NCBI GenBank assembly: GCA_029204225.1
Contig: MU831956.1
Location: 1-64,000, forward strand
Direction of reading: 5' to 3'
Source of the DNA: Diphasiastrum complanatum
Taxonomy: Eukaryota; Streptophyta; Lycopodiopsida; Lycopodiales; Lycopodiaceae
Length of the DNA: 64,000 nt
The position numbers and the translations under genes are program-made. Under the pieces are notes generated by a model that did no database searches, was not told where the DNA came from, and saw only the letters and a list, made by a program, of their open reading frames with translations. Positions 44,011 through 55,196 of the stretch are shown here, piece by piece (the stretch's first letter is position 1; the number at the start of each line of letters is the position of its first letter).

Positions 44011-44988
44011 TTGGATAAAAGAGCTGAGAGGGTTCCTCTTCGTATTTTTGTCCGAGGCCACAAAGATGAATATAAAGTAGAGGTCCAGAGAAACTCGCCT
44101 ACTACCCTTGAGCAAGCTCTCAGATATGCTCAAATCTATGATGATTCAGTGGGTAGGAAGAGGGCGAGACAGCAGCCCCTTTCTGAGCAGTCTCCTCAGA
44201 AAGACTTTCAATCTAAAAAGAAATTTTTAAAAAGAAAGAAAGAAGATAAATTTAAAAGTGAAGCTCCTCAGAAACGCCCTTCACTCATACAACCCTTAAA
44301 ACCAGAAGATTTTGAGAAAGCCAAACAAGAACGTTTGTGCATTGTGTGTATGGGCAAGGGACACACAGTCAGATAGTGTCCCAAGGGGCCTTTCACTAAA
44401 AAAGATAAAAAAGATAAAAAACAAGTTCATCTTGTTCAGACTGTATGTTTCCCCAATGACTCGGCAGCTTCCGAGATCAAAGTGTATCATGAAGATCATG
44501 AACACTGTTGCCAGCTGACCTCTGCAATGCTAGCGAGACCCTTCAGCTTTGGGCCGCATGACCTAGTACGTATGCATGGGAAAGTTGGTAACCAGTCAGT
44601 AAGAGTTATGGTTGATGACGGGGCAACCCATAATTTCATCAACTACACCCTGGTTAAAAAACTTAAACTACCAGAAGTACCTAGTCAGCATAGGTACATA
44701 GTTTCACTAGCTAAGGGTGAAGATAAGAGAATTTGGGAAACTATGGTAAGTAGCTTGAATCTTGGAATTCAGGGGTACCAAGATGAAATAAACTTTCAGA
44801 TAATGCACCTGGATCGCACAGATATTGTTCTCGGGAGAGATTGGCTCTACAGTGAGGACCTTCCCTCCACAGAAACTATCAGGAGAACACCCTCAGTTTT
44901 CAGCATAAAGGCTGAGAGATCCAGTTGCATGGGGAGCATGATGTTCCCAACAGCCCTATGGTCTGCAGTTCAGAGCTCTGTCAGCTAA
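44011..44988 (+). pseudogene. gypsy gag end and aspartic protease, one in-frame stop
   Basis: One frame throughout, broken only by TAG at 44374-44376. Gag: RIFVRGHKDEYKVEVQRNSP, EQALRYAQIYDDSVGRKRAR, a Lys-rich linker, and zinc knuckle CIVCMGKGHTVR-stop-CP, in which the stop stands just before the last Cys. Protease: VMVDDGATHNFINYTLVKKL (DTG changed to DDG; about 44610), then IMHLDRTDIVLGRDWLYS. It ends at the 44986-44988 stop. The upstream gag body before 44011 is decayed. Confidence 0.85.
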
Positions 44989-45092
44989 TCGGAGACGACG
45001 ACTATCAGGTATTCTTATGTGACTTTCAGTTTATTCCTGAAGTTTCTATTTCTAGTTCTATACAGTAGAAAATCAGTAAATTAGAAACTTTA

Positions 45093-46006
45093 TTGTCTAA
45101 ATTTAAAGATGTTTTTCCTGAAGATTTGCCACATGGTTTGCCACCTAGCAGAGAGGTAGATCATGTAATAAACCTAGTACCAGGTACAGCACCTGTTTCT
45201 AAACCTCCGTATCGGGTCAGCCGAACAGAGGATGAAGAAATAGCTAGGCAGTTAACAGATTATCTTGGGAAAGGCCAAATTCAGACCAGTAGTTCACCAT
45301 GGGCCTCACCAGGCCTATTGGTGAAAAAGAAAGAGAGATCTATGCGTCTTTGCGTAGATTACAGAGCCCTCAATAAAGTCACAATAAAGAATAAATATCC
45401 TATGCCTCGGGCAGACGAGTTGTTTGATCAACTCAACGGGGCTAAATTTTTCAATAAAATAGACCTCAGATCGGGATACCATCAAGTCCGTATAAAATCG
45501 GAAAATGTCCTGAAAACAGCTTTTCGGACTCGTCACGGTCATTACAAGTTTAAGGTGATGCCATTTGGGCTCACAAATGCTCCAGCTACCTTTATGACCT
45601 TGATGAACAGTGTCCTCAGACCATACTTGGGTAAATTTATGTTCGTATTTTTAGATAACATCCTCGTCTACAGCAAAACGAGGAAGGAGCATCTAAAACA
45701 CCTCAGAAAGGTGTTTCGACTGCTTAAAAATCATAAGCTAAACAATCCAAGTGTGAATTCTTCGTAGAAGAAGTAGCATATTTGGGTCACATTATCTCGT
45801 CAGATGGGATTAAAATGGACCCGAATAAGGTTAAAGCCATACTCAGTTGGCTAAGACCTCAGAATATTTTGGAACTTCAGATCTTTCTTGGTTTGGCGGG
45901 ATATTACAAACGATTTGTCAAGGAATATGCTCAGATAGCAGTTCCCATGACAAATCTTCTTAAGGGGAAGGGAAAGGAGCTACGGGATACAGCCCATTTA
46001 TGCTGA
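45093..46006 (+). pseudogene. gypsy reverse transcriptase
   Basis: 45093-45767 reads [68 protein letters not shown] and [20 protein letters not shown], then [13 protein letters not shown]: the catalytic DD is changed to DN. After a one-base shift 45782-46006 gives [20 protein letters not shown] and [16 protein letters not shown], the connection domain. Near-complete RT but with an active-site change. Confidence 0.92.
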
Positions 46007-46494
46007 TGTACGGTTTTCAGCCACGCTCACCCACAGTTGTAGGGTTTAAACAAGAAAAAGTTGAAGCAGACAGAAACTTTTTAGAGGACCTAAACCAGAT
46101 GATAGAACATGCTAAGCGTAGCATCAGACAGTCCTAGGATCAAGCCAGGCATTATGCAGATCCACACAGACGAGATGTGCAGTTCTCCACTGGTGAGAAA
46201 GTCTTCTTGAGAGTCCCAGTTGACTCTAAAACCCTCAAATCAGGAGTGTGTGCTAAGTTGTCTCCTAGGTATTGTGGTCCCTTTACCATCAGTAGGAGAC
46301 TAGGCGAGGTCACATATGAACTAAAACTCCCACACAGTAGTAAGGTTTTTCCAGTATTTCATGTAAGTCAGTTACGAAAAGCCTTAACCAGATCAGAAAA
46401 TCTGGTAGGGGACAGTGTTCTAGTTCTCCCATTGGATCCTCAGCAACCTCCACATGAACCAGAGGAGATTCTTGATAGAAGCAGGGGCGGATAG
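46007..46494 (+). pseudogene. gypsy integrase C-terminal end
   Basis: [17 protein letters not shown] is followed, after one stop at 46135-46137, by ARHYADPHRRDVQFSTGEKV, CAKLSPRYCGPFTISRRLGE (GPF/Y module) and VFPVFHVSQLRKALT, with a stop at 46492-46494. The deletion at 46007 removed RNase H and the integrase core. Confidence 0.85.
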
Positions 46495-47226
46495 AGCGGG
46501 GTAGGGCTGAGGGTGGACTGATATGATCAGATCAGGGGGGGGGGGGGGGGGGGGGGATCAGGGGTTAACAGAGGATCGGAGGGGCAGCTCTGATAGGAAG
46601 AGAGCGTGGGCGCTGGAGATATCGTAGCGCCGGAGGTGGAGGAGAGTAGAGCGACGGAGAGCACTGAGAAGGCAGCGATGGAGCACTCTATAGAGATGGC
46701 AGTGATGGAGATCCGAAGATGACAAATAGAGAGATAGGAGAAGGAGATGATGGCAGGGATTATCCCTTTCTTACACACCACAAAAGAGAACTATGGTAGC
46801 AAGGAGAGATGGCTGGAGGAGATGGGCGCCAGAAATGGAGAGATGGAAGTCACCTCAATAGAAGATCCTGCAACCTGTAATAAAAGCATAACAAGAAATT
46901 CGAAAACCCAATCAATCTGAAAATAAACCGAAAAGCAAAAATCAACACTTTCCAATTGCTCAGGAAAGTGTTCTGATACCAAGTTACGAATAGAGCCACA
47001 GCTGATCTAGAGCTAAGCTATGAAAGCATCACATAAGCAAGACTTAAACTATGAAAGCAGCACATAAGCAAGACTTAACCCTAGAAAGCAGGAAAGAGAG
47101 AGATTAAGGAGACTAAAGAGAGAGATCAATATCATCAACTGAATAACAAATGACATAGTTTCCCTACTTATAGCCAAGAGGAAGCCCTAAAAGGAAGCTT
47201 CCGGTGGCTAGGGCCCAACTGGGAGG
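46495..47226 (-). mobile_element. LTR, PBS and leader of the AGTTA...TAACT family
   Basis: Minus strand: LTR piece 46983-47226 (ends CGTAACT), primer site TGGTATCAGAAC 46970-46981, then a leader down to 46495 containing a C-rich tract (G22 on plus, 46535-46556). The LTR is cut at 47226 exactly where the other gypsy's 3' LTR piece begins. This copy shows the LTR-PBS junction that defines the family ends. Confidence 0.8.
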
Positions 47227-47377
47227 GACTTACTCTATATCAGGGAGTAGGCAAGGTTGGGTGGATCAGTTAGTGTTTGCCCTACTGTGGTGTTAGGATC
47301 TATTACAGTTAGTGAGTCTTGTAATAGCTCAGTCGAATGCGGGAGGGTGGGAGGGAGCTCCAAGTCTACTGCATATA

Positions 47378-47896
47378 TCAGCGGAATAAATAGCCTCGGA
47401 TATATGAATGCATACCACGAGGAAGATCCATGATAGAGATGCCCAGATGTCGTAAGAGATCAGACGCCTGCTGGTACCAGGATAGCTTGGCATGGGAATC
47501 AGCTAGGACACGTGAAGAAGTAACCGCAACAACTATGTATCTATCCGGGTGAGATGCACGAATCTCCTGAATCTGCTGAAAAAAAAGAATAAGGCGGAAA
47601 AAGCCCTCAAGTATGATCGAAGGAGTAGCAAACTCAGCACATAGGATATCATGAGAGGTGGTAGTCTTGGCACGTATCATACGACCCAACATAGTGGCCT
47701 AAATGCGGGAAATGTCTGCCCAGTCCCTGATAGAAAGTCCTGGCAACCAAATCTCGGACACATACATCACTGCTGGAACCACCCGTGTGTGATACAACTG
47801 GCATCTAATAGCAGGATCAAAAATATGATTCATTGTACAACCACGCTCGAACTGGACCAACGCTGAAAGACCGGAGGAAATGTGCGCAAATGCAGC
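47378..47896 (-). pseudogene. LINE ORF2 C-terminal region
   Basis: Reads VVPAVMYVSEIWLPGLSIRD in one frame and MLGRMIRAKTTTSHDILCAE, FATPSI and QIQEIRASHPDRYIVVAVTS in another. The first block is the RT thumb end seen in LINEs. No clear CCHC knuckle. It matches the fragment at 40107-40390. Confidence 0.7.
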
Positions 47897-49111
47897 CTAG
47901 CGAAAACCGAAAAGGGGCGCAGTTAACAAGACTCCCAAGTAAGTATAAGAGGCAACAATGTCAACTCCCTGGCCGTCATAGAAGAAATGATAATTGTGAA
48001 GGCTTTGTCGATTGGTGCTGAAAATCATGATCTTCATCTTTTTTAAGTTAACAGAGAGACCCCAAGCAACACAAAACCGATGTAAGACCTGTAAGTGACA
48101 CTGCAACCCTTCTGGTGAGGGAGAAAGCAGAACAATGTCATCAGCATAAAGCAGAATGGGGATGAGCAAATGAGCCAGCGGGCAACCATCTCCACCTTCA
48201 CGAATGAGGAGCTCAAGATCATCAATATAAAGTGCAAACAGCGGAGGGGATAGTGGACAGCCTTGCTTGACGCCAACAGTGCTACGGATGGGAGAAGACA
48301 AATCAGTTTCCAGCCGAATACGTGCTAGAACTCTCTCATACAAAGCAACCAATGCCGCAAGAATAGAGTCGGAAAAGCCAAGCTGACGTAGTCTGCTGAT
48401 CAAAAGATGCAGTATCAAAGGCCTTAGAGAGATCAACGAAACAAGCAAATACCTTCTTGCCCATATGCTTTGCCTCCTCAATGATAGTACGTAGAGTGAG
48501 GACATGATCAAGAGTGCTATAACCCCGGCGGAAGCCAGCCTGGCCAGTCGCATACAATCATCGAGAATCAACCTCTGCCGTAACGAAGTTCTGGAGAATA
48601 GTGGCGTACAACTTGGCCATGGTATGTCCAATCATAATAGTGCAATAGTTGTGGACATTCATGGCATCGCCTGCTTTAAGAATGGGATTAAGGAGATTGG
48701 TGGCCCAAGGTATGGGGAAACCATCAACGACAGAGGGGTTGAAACAGCGGGCCAGGAAAGGGGAGGCGAGTTTGGCAATTGGTTTGAGGAGCTCGGCTGA
48801 GAAGAGGTCAATGTCAGACGTACGATTGTTCTTGAGTTTGCAGATGGTGGCTTCAACCATGTCAGGAGAAAAGAGGTCACAGTGGGTAGGACGAGAAGAA
48901 AGAGAGATGGAAGGGTGAGCAGTTGTATATAGGTTGGTTGCATAGTCGACCCAGGATTGAAGAGCGATGGGTGCAATGGATAGGGGCTTATCCAAAAAGT
49001 AGCCGAGGAAGCAGAGTGGAGGGAGCGGAGGTAGGAGGAACGGGAAGAAAAGTAGCCCACTTTCCTTTTGCGGAGAAGGAAACGAAGCTGCTTTTCTGCG
49101 GAAGAAGACAA
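47897..49111 (-). pseudogene. LINE reverse transcriptase
   Basis: Blocks: FLARCFNPSVVDGFPIPWAT and MIGHTMAKLYATILQNFVTA (48558-48995), AGFRRGYSTLDHVLTLRTII and VFACFVDLSKAFDTA (48336-48557), GVKQGCPLSPPLFALYIDDL, ILLYADDIVLLSPSPEGLQ (catalytic YADD near 48130) and LSVNLKKMKIMIFSTN (47897-48631). All RT motifs are present in order, with frameshifts between them. Confidence 0.9.
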
Positions 49112-49239
49112 TGTAGAATTGGAGATTTTGAGGAACTCGACATATTTCTGGAAGAAAGAACAGTCGTTGTCATACCATTTATTATGGGTACGACGATGAG
49201 AAGAGAAGCGGCGAGGGGGCGCAATGGCATGAGTGGCAG

Positions 49240-50255
49240 TAGTCAGGGCGTGTGTTAAAAAGGAGGCTTGGGTAGTGACATCAGAGGAGGAAGGAAAGTG
49301 GTCCAGAAGACGAGAGATATGGGCAACATAGGCCTAGGATTGATGAGGAGGTATACGATAGTGGGTGGGTCGAACAAAGAGGGAAGGTGGAGGAGAAGGC
49401 GGACTTGGCGCTGGGGAGAAGGAGAGGTAGAGCAGAGAGTGATCAGCGAGGACGGGGGTAGAGATGGTGAAGAATGCCAGGCAGGGCAATAAAGTAGGAG
49501 ATGCAATGAAAGAGTCCACTACGCTGTGACCGCCACCAAATGGGTGGCAAGTATATGCAGAGGAGGATGGCCATTGAAGAAGATCGTTGAGGATAATGAG
49601 ACCGTGTGCTTGAGTCAACCTCAGAAGCTGTTCCCCAAAAAGAGTAACCGCCGCTGATGAGTCCTGAGAATAACGGGCATAAAAGGTATCCAACGGATGA
49701 AGAGAGAGTGTGTCAGCATAGAACTCAATCTGGCGAGCGACTGTGCGTGCGTTAAAGTCCCCTGCAAGCAATATGTAACCCTATAGAGAGAGTCTAGCAA
49801 CGCCATTAGAAAGGGCCTGAAAAGGATCACCTCCCAAATCCATAAACACTGAAGTGTGGGGAGCAAAGTCGCACAATGCAACAAACAAGTCCTAGTCCAA
49901 CCCTAAGAAGGATGCAGTGATCTAAAGCCACAAGTAACGGCCATAAGTATCCTGAGACACCAACCGAATAGAAGGAGTATACACCGACCTGTACAAACAT
50001 GCAACTCCACCAGAGGCCCGAAGTATCCTGCCCTATAGCATAGGTCGTGGAGCAGAAATCCATTGAAAACCAGAAATGTGCGGAAGTGGGTGTGTGGAAG
50101 AATCATATGTCTCTGCAAAAAGTAGAAAATCAGCCGAACATAGATAGGTGTCAAGATCAGCCGCTATAGAAGAGGTGGAGAGGCTGCCGCAATTCCAAAA
50201 ACCGAATGTGACACTAGCCGGGGCTATCGGGCTGCCCCCATGCCCGAGTACCCCA
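49240..50255 (-). pseudogene. LINE apurinic-type endonuclease
   Basis: 49334-49771 reads MLAGDFNARTVARQIEFYAD, GGGHSVVDSFIAS and STPVLADHSLLYLSF: the GDFNAR and SDH-type (here ADH) catalytic blocks of AP-like endonucleases that nick target DNA. Upstream frames 49827-50154 hold the decayed N-terminal half. Confidence 0.82.
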
Positions 50256-50260
50256 ACTTC

Positions 50261-51249
50261 CTATTGACGCTTGGAGAAAAAGCGAGGGTTGCCATTTGTA
50301 AATACCACCCACTTTTGTTTTGTCCTTGCCTCCTGAACAATAGTTTTACTTTGTAACCATTGGCAGTGTGTAAGGTCATCATCTACGTAAATCTGAGAGC
50401 CTCGCAGAGTACGACACGCACAAAGAACTGTCTGCCGGTCGTCCATAGTTTTGAATTTGACAAATAATACCTTCGGATCATGCTGGAGGCGCCAAGCATA
50501 CTGGATACCTGGAACTGAGAGCCCCATGCGTGAAGTAAACAAAGAGGTAACCTGGTCCAATGATGTGCCCTCAGTAGGAAGACCCCGAAATCTTAAGTTG
50601 AGCTTTTTGTCATCCCGATGTTGTTGTTCTGCCAAGACGCCTTGTACCGTGGTGTCTAAGGAGGGTGCTACAGAAGACGAAAAGGTGGTAGATGATCTCA
50701 GGATAGAAGCCCGTGATTTGGTCTCACGTACTTCTTGCTCGAGAGTAGGTACTTTCTGTACATGTTCCACCGTCTCATGAAGCCGATGTTCAAGAACGGG
50801 AATCCGGGCAGTGCACTCAACAGTGTCATGTATCTGGCGCTCAAGTAGGGGAAGCTTACTCATGGATGCCTTAGTATCCTCAACAGCACGGGAGATATTA
50901 GGGATGATGTCCTCTGCAAAGCACGAAGCGCAGCACAAAGAGAAGCAATTTCAGTCTGTTGAGCGTCAATCGTGGCAATCTTAATAAGCAAATCTGCACG
51001 AAGTTCATTGAGTTGTGAAAGAAAAGTGGCAAATTGCTTAGAAATGTACTCATTCAACGAGGAGATGTTCTCGGGAGTGGTGTGTCGCGTGTAGGTGGTC
51101 TCCCATAGCAGCTGAGGACGAAGCAGCAACCTGTGGCGGTGGAGCACCGACAGAATCGATAGGCGTGGTGGATGCAATTTCCAAAGTACGAAGACGTTTG
51201 CGAGAGCCTGTAGACATAAACTTCTTAGCATGCTTTGTGCGCAAGACAA
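50261..51249 (-). pseudogene. LINE ORF1 protein
   Basis: Two overlapping frames. The upper one (50860-51249) includes ISKQFATFLSQLNELRADLL, helical. The lower one (50261-50938) continues a coiled coil (LLERQIHDTVECTARIPVLE, repeated as HRLHETVEHVQKVPTLEQ), then an RRM-like part LNLRFRGLPTEGTSLDQVTS and PKVLFVKFKTMDDRQTVL. Coiled coil plus RRM is a known LINE ORF1 layout for RNA binding. Confidence 0.75.
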
Positions 51250-51290
51250 AGCTTGGAGGAAGGCGAAGCGAAGCCGTAGGATGATTTGCA

Positions 51291-51688
51291 GGAGATAGAT
51301 GTGAGAGGAAGCAAAACCCTAATCAAGCAATTTTACGAAAATCAAGCAATAGTCGTCAGGCTGTATTTGCAGTACGGTACAGATACGTATGGACTGTACG
51401 GATTTTACAGACTACGAAAATTTTGAGATCAAGAAAAATCAAATTTTCAAAACTCAAATTGTTGAGAATCTATTGCAAAAGGATAGCAGCAATGAAATAT
51501 TGAGAAACAAGCTTAGAGTAGCTAAAAGTGATGCAAGAAAGTGTCATGCACAAAAAAGGTAGATCTAGACACAAAGAAAGTTAGAAAGAAGTGAGAGTTG
51601 CATAGAGATGGAAGCAATGAGGAGATGATGGTCGCGTGGAGATCGAAGCGTGGAGATGGAGATGGTGATGGAGATGGAAGCGTGGAGA
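51291..51688. other. short intronic spacer
   Basis: No gene. Contains GTACGG/CCGTAC-like words near 51365-51410 and a GATGGA-rich stretch at 51600-51690. Possibly the 5' region of the LINE above. Confidence 0.35.
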
Positions 51689-52119
51689 GAAAGAAAAGAA
51701 AGAAAGAAAATGTATTAATGTCTGTTGAGTGCCCAAGGGCACATAAGACAGAATGCATAAGTACATGTCTCGTAGGATTACTGTCCATGTCGGACAACAT
51801 AATAATAATAAAACGCTAGTCTAAATGGAAAAGACAATATAGAACTCTCTCGAGCTAGGAAAAGACATAGCCAATATAGAATCATCAAATGCATAAAAGA
51901 GTAGATACACAAGAGCTTAACCTCCAGCTCTGAAGAGGGTACAAGTGCAAGAGCTTAACCGCCTGCTCTGCTGAGGAAATTAAAAGGATAAATATCAATC
52001 TCGAAAAAAGTGTCTGATACCCATAGCAGTTGTGGGCTGTAGTCGAGGAGCTCAGGTAGCTCTAGAGGCGCACGTAGATCTGGCAAGAGGTGGTGGCTGA
52101 GCACGCTGGGCCTTCGCCC

Positions 52120-52995
52120 TCACCGGTATGACTGCCTCATCATCTCATAGGTCATCGCGCTCTGAAGTAGAAGGTGCCGTGGAACTGAGTCAAAGGCCTT
52201 GCGGAAATCCACAAAGCAGTAGTATACTCTCTGTCTCGGATGTCCAGCCTCCTCTATGATGCAGCGTAGGACAAATGCATGATCAATAGTAGAGTATCTG
52301 GGTCTAAAGCCAGCCTGTCCAAGAGCAGATAACTCATTTGATTCCGCCTGAGATCCAACCATAGACTGTAGAACTGAGCCATAAAGCTTCACCATCGTGT
52401 GACTGATCATGAGAGTGTTATCCACGTTCATTGGATCACCAGCCTTGAGAATGGGATGGAGAAGGTTCATGCACTAGTTGGTGGGGAAGCCCGAGGTAAC
52501 AGCCAAGTTAAAAGTGTGGGCAATGTAAGGAGAGAGAAGCTGGGAGACAGGTTTGAGGAAGTCTGTGTTAAGAGAGTCGACGTCCTTCGCTTTATGGGAT
52601 TGGGCTTTACAAATCGCGAATTCAATTTGGTCAGAGGTAAAAAGAGAGAATGTAGCGGGTCGAGTGTTAGGGATAGGTGGAGCATTTGTAGTGTATAAGC
52701 AAGTAGCATACTCCACCCAAGAATCAATATCAACAGGTGAAAGTAAGGAAGATTTCTTAGAAAAGATTTTCCAGAAATGAGAGGAGGAAGAGAAAAGGGA
52801 GTCTATAAGTCTCTGACCATCTCTTGTTAGAGAGTCTCTTTTCTTTTTATTAACTACATGACGATATTGCTTTTGTACGTGCACTAAAAGATCAAGAGAG
52901 TGATGCATGGCGTATACCACCTACTTATGTAAGGCGTGGCAATCATGATCATACCATCAATTATAGGTCTTTCGATGAGTGGGATATGGCTTAGG
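52120..52995 (-). pseudogene. LINE RT, N-terminal half only
   Basis: Reads SQLLSPYIAHTFNLAVTSGF, LHPILKAGDPMNVDNTLMIS, LGQAGFRPRYSTIDHAFVLR and VYYCFVDFRKAFDSVPRHLL (52120-52470), then stops matching. The YADD block and thumb are deleted; 3' untranslated sequence follows below 52110. 52474-52920 holds the segment before RT (LLVHVQKQYRHVVNKKKR, DIDSWVEYATCLY). Confidence 0.85.
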
Positions 52996-53102
52996 GGGAA
53001 AGGCCTGGGTGGCGGCTTGTATAAGGGAGAGCGACAAGAAGCTGGCCTGTTGCTCAATAGGAGAGGAGAAGGGAAAATCTTGCAAAAGAGAGTCGAGCGC
53101 GA

Positions 53103-53957
53103 CTATGTAGCTTGGCATGAGAGTCGAGCGGACTTGGGTCGAATGATTGGAAGGGGAGAGGTCTGGCCAACAGAGAGTAAGAGCAGTGAGTGATCAGCAA
53201 GGGTAGGAGAGACTATAGTAAAGCTGTGAATGAGAGGAATCAAGGCTGGTGAGCCAATGAAGTAATCCACCACACTATGTCCACCACTATGTGGATGACA
53301 AGTGAATGCTGCTGAATCTGGCCACTGTGATAAACCGTTCAGAATGACCAAGGAATGTAAGTTGGAAATCCTGAATAGCTGCTCACAAAATGTAGTAGAA
53401 GGGGTAGCCTCATCATGAGATGTCCGCGCAAGACCTGTATCCAAAGCATGACGCTGGAGATAATCCGTCATCGCATGAAATTCCGTCTGTCTGGTGGCCG
53501 TGCGTGCGTTAAAGTCACCTGCCAAAAGTACATATCCCTGGGGAGAAAAGATAGAAATATCCTCTGACAAAACCTGAAAAGGGTCCCCAACATAGTTTGC
53601 AAATGTCGAACTCTAAGGAGCAATATAACATACTGCCAGGAAGATATCTCTAGCCAAGCCTAGGCAATGCCCAACTAACTGTAACCACATAAAACGTGCA
53701 TACGGATCTTTCTTAACCAGCCCTAAAGTATGACTATACTCGTCTCTGTATAAGCATGCCACCCCACTTGAGCCTCTGGAGGTCTTCCCTCGTAGGAATG
53801 GTCTAAAAACTGAGTGCCAAGAGAAATCTGTCATGATGAGAAGACACCCTGACAGAGAAGACACCCTGAGTTGTCCCAGTGTGAATCTGAGGCAACGTGA
53901 TAGTCCCGACTCCAAGTAACGTGGCATGACCGGGGTCCCTGATGCATCCAGCTCCAA
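53103..53957 (-). pseudogene. LINE endonuclease, central and C-terminal
   Basis: 53613-53957 has SSGVACLYRDEYSHTLGLVK and YARFMWLQLVGHCLGLARDI; 53103-53570 has VLLAGDFNARTATRQTEFHA, GGHSVVDYFIGSP and VSPTLADHSLLLLSV, with the GDFNAR and ADHS catalytic blocks. One frame change between them. Confidence 0.85.
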
Positions 53958-53999
53958 GAAGTGTGTCCTGTAAAAAGCTGCCTTAACCCCTAACTAGTT

Positions 54000-55080
54000 A
54001 CGCGAAGATATGCACGAAGAGGAACCGTCCGATATATTGATGGGTGCCTGAAGGAAGCTCTGTGATGGAAATACCAAACGACTCGCGAGGGAAGTGAAGC
54101 GGATGACGAGTGTGGCTGCATCTCTAGTGGTCCTCCATGTAGGCGACCCCACCTGAATCTCGGCCACTGGCACTGCATCTAGTCTCGCGTCGAAATACAG
54201 AATCCCATCTATGTCCAGGAAAGGAAGGAAGTCCTCGCTCCGAGCTCTCGTGTGTCTCCATAAAGAATAATATATCTCTGCCTGTGATAATATCAACAAG
54301 GTTCCCTGCCATGGACGATGAGTGTATGCCAGCACAATTCCACATTCCAATGCGAATGGACGATGAGTGTATGCCAGCACAATTCCACATTCCAATCCGA
54401 AGATGGTGTGGATGGGGCCCCGGGGTGCTCCCAACCCCGGGCACCCCAAATCCCTAGCAGTGGGAGCTGCTAGGAGCACTATCAAGAAAACGCACTCGTC
54501 CATCTCGGTAAATGACTCGTCTGCCAGACTCACGGGCTGCCTGAAAGGCTTTACGCCTCTCCTCTACCTGGATATACGTGAGGTCATCATCCATGTATAT
54601 AGTGGTACTAGCTTAGCCCTGCACCACAAAGCATCTCGACGACTCTCTAGGGAAGTGAAGCGGATGATGAGTGTGGTTCCATCTCTAGTGGTCCTCCATG
54701 CGGTATCTAACCCAGCTGTCCTGTGCCCGAGAGTGGTGTCGAAAGCGTTTGGCTTCAGCCAAGGCATCCTGTGTATCTGAGATCCCGCGAACTCTAATGT
54801 TGTGAAACTTTTTGGTCTCGAGATTTCTCTTTCGAGATGGTGGCCGAGGAGATGGGAGCACTTGTTTTGATGCCTTTTTTCAGAACTGATGCCCAGGAAA
54901 GGGCCTCTTCTTGCTGCTTTTCAATCTTTGTCTCTAGTTTCCGTATCATATTGGAGGTGGACGCCAAAGCCACAGCCTGCTGGGTCCCAATGGATTGTTC
55001 GAGTGATGCAACTTTGGACTGCAACATGTTCTTCTCGTGAATCAAGGACGTAACCGTTCCTTTCAACTGCGAGATTTCTT
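54000..55080 (-). pseudogene. LINE ORF1 and endonuclease start, duplicated
   Basis: 54794-55080 encodes a coiled coil (EISQLKGTVTSLIHEKNMLQ, KLETKIEKQQEEALSWASVL). 54564-54767 reads AWRTTRDGTTLIIRFTSLES, an RRM-like piece, and 54000-54180 carries a second copy (TWRTTRDAATLVIRFTSLAS). Between them is the endonuclease start GMWNCAGIHSSS, itself duplicated by a 45-bp tandem repeat (54311-54400). This order cannot arise from a simple deletion. Confidence 0.75.
54311..54400. repeat. 45-bp tandem duplication in LINE
   Basis: Two head-to-tail copies start at 54311 and 54356 (ATGGACGATGAGTGTATGCC...), differing by one or two bases. The duplication is in frame (15 residues). Confidence 0.9.
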
Positions 55081-55083
55081 GAT

Positions 55084-55196
55084 GCAAGAAAGAAAGCTTT
55101 ATGAATGTCTTTTCCATGCCAAAAGGCATGTAAGACCAAAAGGAGTACATGTCAAGTATGTGAAAACCATGGGGGCGTATATAAACGTCTCCAAGA

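Larger units (their letters stand above)
43068..47306 (+). mobile_element. Ty3/gypsy element with short LTR
   Basis: 5' LTR 43068-43261, primer site 43263-43275, leader, gag-protease 44011-44988, RT 45093-46006, integrase end 46007-46494, and an 80-bp piece of the 3' LTR at 47227-47306. Between integrase and that piece sits a minus-strand remnant of another element (46495-47226). The coding part is the best kept of the gypsy copies, but RNase H and the integrase core are deleted at about 46007. Confidence 0.85.
47307..51290 (-). mobile_element. long LINE, ORF1 and ORF2 decayed
   Basis: Minus strand, from 51290 down: ORF1 (50261-51249), endonuclease (about 49240-50255), RT (47897-49111), ORF2 C-terminal part (47378-47896). 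About 4 kb with frameshifts in each part. The 3' tail is missing, cut at 47307 by the gypsy LTR. The clade is not certain; the apurinic-type endonuclease plus RT with YADDIVLLS fits several plant and algal LINE groups. Confidence 0.85.
51689..55083 (-). mobile_element. second LINE, rearranged, with 3' end
   Basis: Minus strand: ORF1 coiled coil (54794-55080), ORF1 RRM part (54540-54767), endonuclease start (54200-54450), a second copy of the RRM part (54000-54180), endonuclease remainder (53103-53957), RT (52120-52995), then an internal deletion and a 3' region with hairpin GTGCCC-TT-GGGCAC (51729-51742), GACATTAAT and an A/G-rich tail at 51689. Internal duplications make it non-functional. 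Confidence 0.82.
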
